A stretch of 64,000 nucleotides of DNA from Lamellibrachia satsuma. Its lineage: Eukaryota; Annelida; Polychaeta; Sabellida; Siboglinidae. A program made the position numbers and the translations under genes. The notes under the pieces are model-generated. The model worked only from the letters and a program-made list of their open reading frames with translations, did not search any database and was not told the DNA's origin. Shown piece by piece: positions 1-64,000 of this stretch. The stretch's first letter is position 1; every line of letters begins with the position of its first letter. The stretch lies in contig BSQZ01000005.1 of NCBI GenBank assembly GCA_033239005.1, forward strand, positions 3,811,001 to 3,875,000. The letters run 5' to 3'.

Positions 1-546
1 TACGTATTTGTTTTTACTGAGCTGTATTAACAGAAATTTTTTATTGGGCCTTTTTGGATTTATACAAATTCACTACTTTGCCCTGCCTATATTTATCTCT
101 ATTTTTGATATGTTGTTTGCGATTTTGTCTAGGTAGGTGATTTATGGCTTAAGTTGACTATTTGTGATGCTATTTATCCCATGACCCATTTACCAGATTG
201 TATTTAACAAGTTTGCTTTGTACAGTTTTTGTATTACCATTTAGACAGCACCCACGTTTTAACCTCTGACCACAATGATGCACTGGTAGCTGTCACCATG
301 GTTTTTTAAAGGTTCTCTTATTTGGGCAGTAAACTATTTCGTACAGACAACATTTTTTGGTAACTGGTTTACTTTAAGATGGTCACCAATTGTGCTTTAT
401 GTCTTTGATGTTCAAATCATGAAGTGAACTTTAGGGAATATCGCCAAAAAAATAAACATTAACTTCACCTTGCTATAAAAAATTTGAGAGACCTTAGAAA
501 AGCCCTGGCTGTCACGCATGTAATGTGTTCCCTGTGTTTGTTCCAG
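1..546 (+). other. 3' part of an intron at the window start
   Basis: AT-rich non-coding sequence ending in the acceptor TTGTTCCAG at 546. No exon, repeat or RNA gene is recognised. The upstream exons, which should encode the amino-terminal Z-disc Ig domains, lie outside the window. Confidence 0.7.

Positions 547-64000
<63,454 letters not shown>

Overview
The window lies inside one very large, intron-rich animal gene on the + strand, an invertebrate titin (connectin)-like giant sarcomeric protein. About 47 exons can be joined by GT-AG introns with matching phases. Together they give roughly 17.2 kb of coding sequence (about 5,700 residues). The gene is incomplete at both ends: base 1 is inside an intron, and the last exon is still open at base 64000. 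Exons have ordinary coding composition. Introns are AT-rich and full of microsatellites, minisatellites and transposon remnants, which suggests a non-vertebrate metazoan, probably marine. I cannot fix the phylum from sequence alone.

The identity rests on colinearity with vertebrate titin as I recall it, over about the first 24 kb. An Ig domain is followed by a linker with FEKRLVKEIE (vertebrate FEERLIKEIE), then another Ig, then a Ser/Pro-rich linker and two Igs. The tail ERKLVIPKK (vertebrate ERKLIIPRG) comes next, then an Ig with ECKLTPIGDP (vertebrate ECRLTPIGDP), a SQLPPG linker, and an Ig ending EDWRSRLKQAP (vertebrate EDFRSVLRRAP). This is the Z-disc to proximal I-band part of titin. 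It tells us the amino-terminal Z-disc domains lie upstream and the rest of the I-band and A-band downstream.

Layout: 0.5-9.2 kb, Ig domains 1-4 with linkers. 9.6-16 kb, seven small Pro/Ser/Thr-rich exons, all symmetric phase 2, forming a cassette block not present at this place in the vertebrate protein as I recall it. 17.9-24.2 kb, Igs 5-6. 25.5-45.5 kb, Igs 7-18, mostly two exons per Ig with every module bounded by phase-1 introns. 46.2-47.1 kb, a duplicated RRFSETI linker plus Ig 19. 47.3-51.5 kb, one 4.2 kb exon encoding about 22 acidic repeats of 45 residues and closing with Ig 20. 52.5-53.3 kb, a linker and Ig 21. 54.9 kb, a phase-compatible exon that ends in a stop, followed by about 5 kb without a convincing exon; this may be a short-isoform terminus with its 3' UTR. 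60.0-64 kb, a small acidic exon and then a huge exon of tandem 45-residue repeats that switch to 42-residue repeats and run off the window. The acidic repeats occupy the place of the titin PEVK spring.

Introns hold a 2.9 kb terminal-inverted-repeat element (19.7-22.6 kb), two antisense non-LTR retrotransposon 3' ends (28.0 and 29.8-30.3 kb), a tRNA-derived SINE next to a splice acceptor (35.1 kb), a 76-bp minisatellite in which each unit copies a splice donor (36.4-37.0 kb), and several other tandem arrays. No tRNA, rRNA, CRISPR array or second protein-coding gene was found.
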